Shown here piece after piece: positions 6,518 to 9,298 of a stretch of 9,298 bases of DNA. Source of the DNA: Actinomycetota bacterium (GTDB lineage Bacteria; Actinomycetota; Humimicrobiia; Humimicrobiales; Humimicrobiaceae); contig JAQUMQ010000043.1 in assembly GCA_028718045.1 (NCBI GenBank), positions 1 through 9,298 on the forward strand, written 5' to 3'. The position numbers and the translations under genes are program-made. The notes under the pieces are model-generated. The model saw only the letters and a list, made by a program, of their open reading frames with translations. It made no database searches and was not told the DNA's origin. Numbering within the stretch: the stretch's first letter is position 1; the number at the start of each line of letters is the position of its first letter.

Positions 6518-6664
6518 GTACTTTAAAATCAAGAAGTAGAGCTGTGATTAAGAGTTTAAATATGCCGGTGGCATATTTAAACCAAGGATTTGAATGGACG
6601 GACTGAAGCGAAGCGTAATGAGCGCAGCAAATAGCGAAGCGCAAGGAGTCCGCGGCTCTGCAGC
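6497..6664 (+). repeat. tRNA-Pro-linked repeat, copy 1 (168 bp)
   Basis: Identical by eye to 6688-6855 (offset 191 bp); the copies are separated by a unique 23 bp. The repeat begins within the tRNA T-arm and includes the acceptor 3' strand and CCA. It continues with an AT-rich part containing a 12-bp hairpin (6555-6581) and then a GC-rich part (about 6594-6664). The GC-rich part holds inverted arms CGGACT (6599-6604) and AGTCCG (6647-6652) and two GCGAAGC motifs (6608-6614, 6634-6640). No protein is supported in it: minus-strand frames across it give the RGFEPPTP-type translation familiar from antisense tRNA sequence. Confidence 0.95.
6555..6581 (+). repeat. Perfect 12-bp hairpin in repeat copy 1
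   Basis: Arms TTTAAATATGCC and GGCATATTTAAA pair perfectly around a GGT loop, about 38 nt after the tRNA CCA. It could stop transcription or mark a 3' processing site of the tRNA precursor, but no T-run follows, so it is not a canonical intrinsic terminator. Confidence 0.8.
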
Positions 6665-6687
6665 GAACCGAAGGTGAGACGAAAGAC

Positions 6688-6855
6688 CAAATCCTCTCAC
6701 CCCGACCAGTACTTTAAAATCAAGAAGTAGAGCTGTGATTAAGAGTTTAAATATGCCGGTGGCATATTTAAACCAAGGATTTGAATGGACGGACTGAAGC
6801 GAAGCGTAATGAGCGCAGCAAATAGCGAAGCGCAAGGAGTCCGCGGCTCTGCAGC
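6688..6855 (+). repeat. tRNA-Pro-linked repeat, copy 2 (168 bp) with partial tRNA 3' end
   Basis: Second exact copy. Its first 21 bp (6688-6708) reproduce the tRNA-Pro 3' end through CCA, but the 5' two thirds of the tRNA are absent, so this is not a tRNA gene. In the 23-bp spacer before it, GGTGAGA (6673-6679) can pair with TCTCACC (6695-6701), so the orphan 3' end could still fold into a stem ending near CCA. The copy ends at 6855, 18 bp from the stop codon of the convergent aldolase gene. Confidence 0.95.
6746..6772 (+). repeat. Perfect 12-bp hairpin in repeat copy 2
   Basis: Same hairpin as in copy 1, offset by 191 bp. It lies between the orphan tRNA 3' end and the end of the convergent aldolase gene. 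Because the arms are self-complementary it forms on both strands, so it could also act on transcripts leaving the aldolase gene. Confidence 0.8.
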
Positions 6856-6872
6856 TTTAAATAAAAATTATT

Positions 6873-7823
6873 TTACGTAGCTTGAGTATCGAATTTGGTT
6901 ATGCCGTGGTTGTCGAAATAGCCGACTATTTGATTCCTATCCGGACTTTTTAAGGGAAGTAAAGGCAATCTTGGTTCGCCGCCAAAAAATCCCCGTAGTT
7001 CCATTCCGAATTTAACTCCTGGTACTCCGAATTTTCCGACAGTGTTACCGGATAAATCGTTTAGGAATTTGTGCATTTCTTCCGCTTCATCGTAATTTGC
7101 GTTCATATAAAGCTGATATAGTTTACAGCAATATTCGGGCAAATAACTTGCCGTAGACAAAACAGCGCCTATCGCACCGTCGATTAATCCATGATAAAAA
7201 GTTTTTACATTGCCTGCAAGTAAATAGAAATCACAATTTTCAGGAATATATTTTTTATATTCGGCAGTTGGAAAAAGCGAGGAGTTCTTCATGGCAATAA
7301 TATTCGGATGAACCGAAAGCCTTCTCATAAGCTCTGGCGAAATCAATAAATCAAAGGCAAATTTAGGGGCATTATATATAACTACAGGAATCGGAGATTT
7401 GTCAGCAATGAATGTAAAGTATCGAAATAATGCATCATCTGACATATCTTTTACAAAATAGTGAGGCGTAAGAACAAAAGCAAAATCCAGACCGATCGAC
7501 GTTGCTTTTTTTATAAATTCGACCGATGCTTTTGCCGACTCTCTTCCGCAACCTGCAACAATTATTTTTTCTTCAGATCTGTATTTTTGGACGACATCAA
7601 GAATCTTTAAAGACTCTTCTTCGGTAAGACCTTGATATTCCCCGTTGCTTCCCAAAGGCATATACCCTTTAAGATCCGTCATATTGTATTTTAAAATATT
7701 GTTGCCAAGTTCTTTAAATATGATTTCTTCATTTTCGAAGGGTGTTACTATGGGAGCAAAAACTCCTGAAAGCTTTTCTTTAACAGAATATTCTTTTTTT
7801 TTCTTTTTATCGGCCTTTGTCAT
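6873..7823 (-). CDS. DapA/HOGA-type (DHDPS/NAL family) aldolase
   Basis: A 316-residue class I aldolase of the dihydrodipicolinate synthase/N-acetylneuraminate lyase superfamily, a cytosolic TIM barrel. Numbering from ATG 7823: VFAPIVTPF at 21-29, GSNGEYQGLTEEE at 58-70, the conserved Tyr150 in VVIYNAP, and the Schiff-base Lys179 in IIAMKNSS. True DapA usually has GTTGE at the first glycine motif; GSNGE is known from 4-hydroxy-2-oxoglutarate aldolase (HOGA1-like) members, so lysine synthesis should not be assumed. No other dap gene is nearby. The N-terminus has a five-lysine run. The open frame extends to a TTG at 7880, adding 19 residues; I prefer 7823 since the family core begins soon after, though neither start has a good ribosome-binding site. 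The gene is monocistronic and converges on the tRNA-Pro repeat. Confidence 0.9.
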   Translation of the reverse strand: MTKADKKKKKEYSVKEKLSGVFAPIVTPFENEEIIFKELGNNILKYNMTDLKGYMPLGSNGEYQGLTEEESLKILDVVQKYRSEEKIIVAGCGRESAKASVEFIKKATSIGLDFAFVLTPHYFVKDMSDDALFRYFTFIADKSPIPVVIYNAPKFAFDLLISPELMRRLSVHPNIIAMKNSSLFPTAEYKKYIPENCDFYLLAGNVKTFYHGLIDGAIGAVLSTASYLPEYCCKLYQLYMNANYDEAEEMHKFLNDLSGNTVGKFGVPGVKFGMELRGFFGGEPRLPLLPLKSPDRNQIVGYFDNHGITKFDTQAT

Positions 7824-8202
7824 ATTAATAAACCATATTTTAGATTTTTTATTGTTCGTTATTGCTACGGTTATTAACAAAGGAAAAATTTATAGCAATT
7901 TTTATAAATTTTATAATTATCTTCTTATTTGTATATTATCACTGTTTATAAAATATGACTATCTTATATAAGCTTGAATTCGCAGAAAATTTTAAGCAGG
8001 ACTTAATCAGAAGCAAGTAGTTTTTTCAAATGCCATCATTGATATTCTAAAACATTATTTATAGTTTACCACACACTAAATTCCGGCTCTGAAGAATGAA
8101 AATTCGATTTTTGTTGATTATTTTTATTTTTTATATAAAATATTAGTGCAAAGTTTATGCTGATTTTTAACTATCGTATTATCAAACATAGTTAATCATT
8201 GA
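7824..8202. other. Divergent intergenic region before tRNA-Gly
   Basis: About 380 bp, very AT-rich, between the aldolase start and tRNA-Gly. No gene is supported; the plus-strand frame at 7645-7971 is largely antisense to the aldolase gene and has no ribosome-binding site. It must contain the aldolase promoter (minus strand) and the tRNA promoter (plus strand), but AT-richness makes the -10 calls ambiguous. Confidence 0.5.
8111..8139 (+). promoter_or_regulatory. Possible promoter for tRNA-Gly
   Basis: TTGTTG (8111-8116), 17 bp, TATAAA (8134-8139) would give a leader of about 57 nt. An alternative -10, TATTAT (8177-8182), is better placed for a short tRNA leader but has a poor -35 (TTTATG at 8154-8159). 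I cannot choose between them from sequence alone. Confidence 0.3.
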
Positions 8203-8279
8203 GCGGGAATAGCTCAGCTGGCTAGAGCGAAAGCCTTCCAAGCTTTAGGTCGCGGGTTCGAACCCCGTTTCCCGCTCCA
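8203..8279 (+). tRNA. tRNA-Gly (anticodon TCC), CCA encoded
   Basis: Complete cloverleaf. The acceptor arms GCGGGAA (8203-8209) and TTCCCGC (8269-8275) pair fully, then discriminator T and encoded CCA (8277-8279). The D-arm has AGCTCAGCTGGCTAGAGC. The anticodon stem AAAGC/GCTTT (8230-8234, 8242-8246) encloses CTTCCAA, with anticodon TCC at 8237-8239, decoding GGA/GGG glycine codons. The T-arm GGTTCGAACC is canonical, with one G-T wobble at the stem base. Unlike tRNA-Pro, no repeat of its 3' end follows. Confidence 0.97.
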
Positions 8280-8497
8280 TTTCTTAAAAGAAAAAATGCC
8301 AATCATATCCTTGAATTTAAACTATGTGTTTGCAACTGCTTGATTTTTAAAAAAATTATATGTGCAAAACTAAATTTTGTAGGTAATTTATAAGCATTGA
8401 AAGTTATTTTATCAAATTTTTTTAAATAAACTTTATTTTTGATTTTAAAGTAATAAAATAATCAGATATTAAAATAGTTTTTAAGATGGAAGGTAAA

Positions 8498-9298
8498 ATG
8501 AAAAAGATATTAAAATGCATTTTGATTAGTCTTTTTATTTTTTCTTTTGTTTTTTCCATACAGACCGGTTCATTATCCGCAGCGACGAAATCACAAGCGA
8601 CTGAATTTGTATCAAGATTGTATAGAATAGTGCTTGAAAGGGAGCCTGATAGCGCAGGACTTGATGCAAACATAAGCAAGATATTGTCAAAAAAGATAAC
8701 CGGAGCTCAGCTTGTATACGATTTTTTCTTTAGCACGGAGTTTATGGCAAAAAATAAGAGCAATGAAGATTTCGTGACATTGCTTTTTAGGGCATGCTTT
8801 AACAGGGAACCCGACAGTTCGGGATTTGGGAACTGGCTCGGCATGCTTAATAAAGGTTATTCGAGAAATTTTATACTGGCGAATTTTGTTAACGCCGCTG
8901 AATTCAAAAATTTATGTACCGGATTTGGAGTTAAGCAAGGTTATATCGATCCTGGCTCGGCACCTCAGATAATCGCAACAAGCATTCCGATAATAGGTCT
9001 TCATGGCATAGAAAATAATCCAAGCGGAAGGTATGAAATCAGTGCGGGTGCTTTTGATTATTTATGCGGTACTTTAAAAAACATGGGCTATGAAACCATT
9101 ACGTTAAATGACTTGTACAACCATTTTGCCAAAGGGACAAAGCTTCCCGCAAAACCGGTCATAATTACATCTGATGATGGTTATCAGAGCATGTACAGTG
9201 TCGCATTTCCGATATTAAAAAAATATCGTTATAAAATGACGGTATTTTTGATTACAAGTTATATGGGGGATTCAGAGGCAACAAGAAGGTATAATGAT
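8498..9298 (+). CDS. Secreted DUF4214 + polysaccharide deacetylase protein (3' truncated by window)
   Basis: The N-terminal 267 residues of a protein that runs off the right edge with no stop. Residues 1-29 form a signal peptide: MKK, a hydrophobic core of about 15 residues, then SLSAA. Residues 34-140 hold two DUF4214 repeats: LYRIVLEREPDSAG (41-54) and LFRACFNREPDSSG (96-109), each followed by an xxEF segment (STEF 79-82, AAEF 133-136), about 55 residues apart. From about 164 (IPIIGLHGI) a NodB-type polysaccharide deacetylase domain begins; TSDDGYQS (224-231) is its motif 1, with Asp226 and Asp227 as catalytic base and metal ligand. The later HxxxH motif lies beyond the window or near the edge. 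It probably acts on an extracellular or cell-wall glycan, with DUF4214 likely anchoring or recognising it. GGAAGG (8488-8493) lies 4 nt before ATG 8498; an in-frame ATG at 8486 would add MEGK but has no ribosome-binding site. Confidence 0.9.
   Translation, partial: MKKILKCILISLFIFSFVFSIQTGSLSAATKSQATEFVSRLYRIVLEREPDSAGLDANISKILSKKITGAQLVYDFFFSTEFMAKNKSNEDFVTLLFRACFNREPDSSGFGNWLGMLNKGYSRNFILANFVNAAEFKNLCTGFGVKQGYIDPGSAPQIIATSIPIIGLHGIENNPSGRYEISAGAFDYLCGTLKNMGYETITLNDLYNHFAKGTKLPAKPVIITSDDGYQSMYSVAFPILKKYRYKMTVFLITSYMGDSEATRRYND

Noticed and set aside
6403..6606. Plus-strand frame of 67 codons across tRNA-Pro
   Set aside because: It translates the tRNA itself and the repeat; there is no ribosome-binding site and no coding character.
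6300..6835. Two overlapping minus-strand frames (95-114 codons) sharing the same N-terminal half
   Set aside because: They are antisense to tRNA-Pro and its repeat. The VGVRGFEPPTP-type sequence is the familiar false translation of antisense tRNA, and the shared half merely reflects the 168-bp repeat.
6497..6855. Integrated island with attL/attR at tRNA-Pro
   Set aside because: Only 23 bp of unique sequence lies between the copies, with no integrase or cargo; a full island is not present. A scar remains possible and is listed as a finding.
8422..8679. Minus-strand frame of 85 codons
   Set aside because: It overlaps the signal peptide and DUF4214 region of the plus-strand deacetylase gene, which has a ribosome-binding site and clear domains.

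Overview
This is a low-GC bacterial window (roughly one third G+C by eye) of ordinary chromosomal character. It holds seven protein-coding genes that I accept, one of them cut by the right edge, and two tRNA genes with encoded CCA ends. Shine-Dalgarno sites are often weak, and one start (murI) is TTG. The murI-rph-rdgB order resembles the racE-rph-rdgB cluster of Bacillus-type genomes. A secreted polysaccharide deacetylase with DUF4214 repeats also fits a Clostridia-like or other low-GC lineage. No sequence marker here fixes the phylum, so the organism is unresolved; an uncultured (metagenome-derived) bacterium is plausible.

Left third (1-2985): two minus-strand genes that are not close enough to be an obvious operon. 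They encode an HI0933/BaiN-type flavoprotein (200-1426) and an alpha/beta hydrolase (1807-2649). The 365-bp gap between them carries a 17-bp direct repeat spaced at 22 bp and a C10A7 homopolymer, and it looks like degenerate or element-derived DNA. Upstream of the hydrolase is a divergent intergenic region with a good sigma70-type promoter pointing right; its -35 box lies inside a 13-bp palindrome.

Middle (2986-6274): a plus-strand class I methyltransferase, then a housekeeping cluster behind a strong promoter (TTGATA-N16-TATAAT). The cluster encodes glutamate racemase MurI (D-Glu for peptidoglycan), RNase PH (tRNA 3' trimming) and the RdgB/HAM1 nucleotide-pool sanitiser.

Right third (6275-9298): tRNA-Pro(TGG), directly followed by the most unusual structure in the window. 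A 168-bp sequence that begins inside the tRNA T-arm is repeated exactly 191 bp downstream, so the 3' end of the tRNA including CCA is duplicated. Each copy carries a 12-bp perfect hairpin and a GC-rich block with two GCGAAGC mini-hairpin motifs. Then come a minus-strand DapA/HOGA-type aldolase (6873-7823), tRNA-Gly(TCC), and the N-terminal 267 residues of a secreted DUF4214 + polysaccharide deacetylase protein.

I find no CRISPR array, transposase, integrase, toxin-antitoxin pair or defence system. The best candidate for something undescribed is the tRNA-Pro-linked repeat; its function is unknown and it may be only a tandem duplication.
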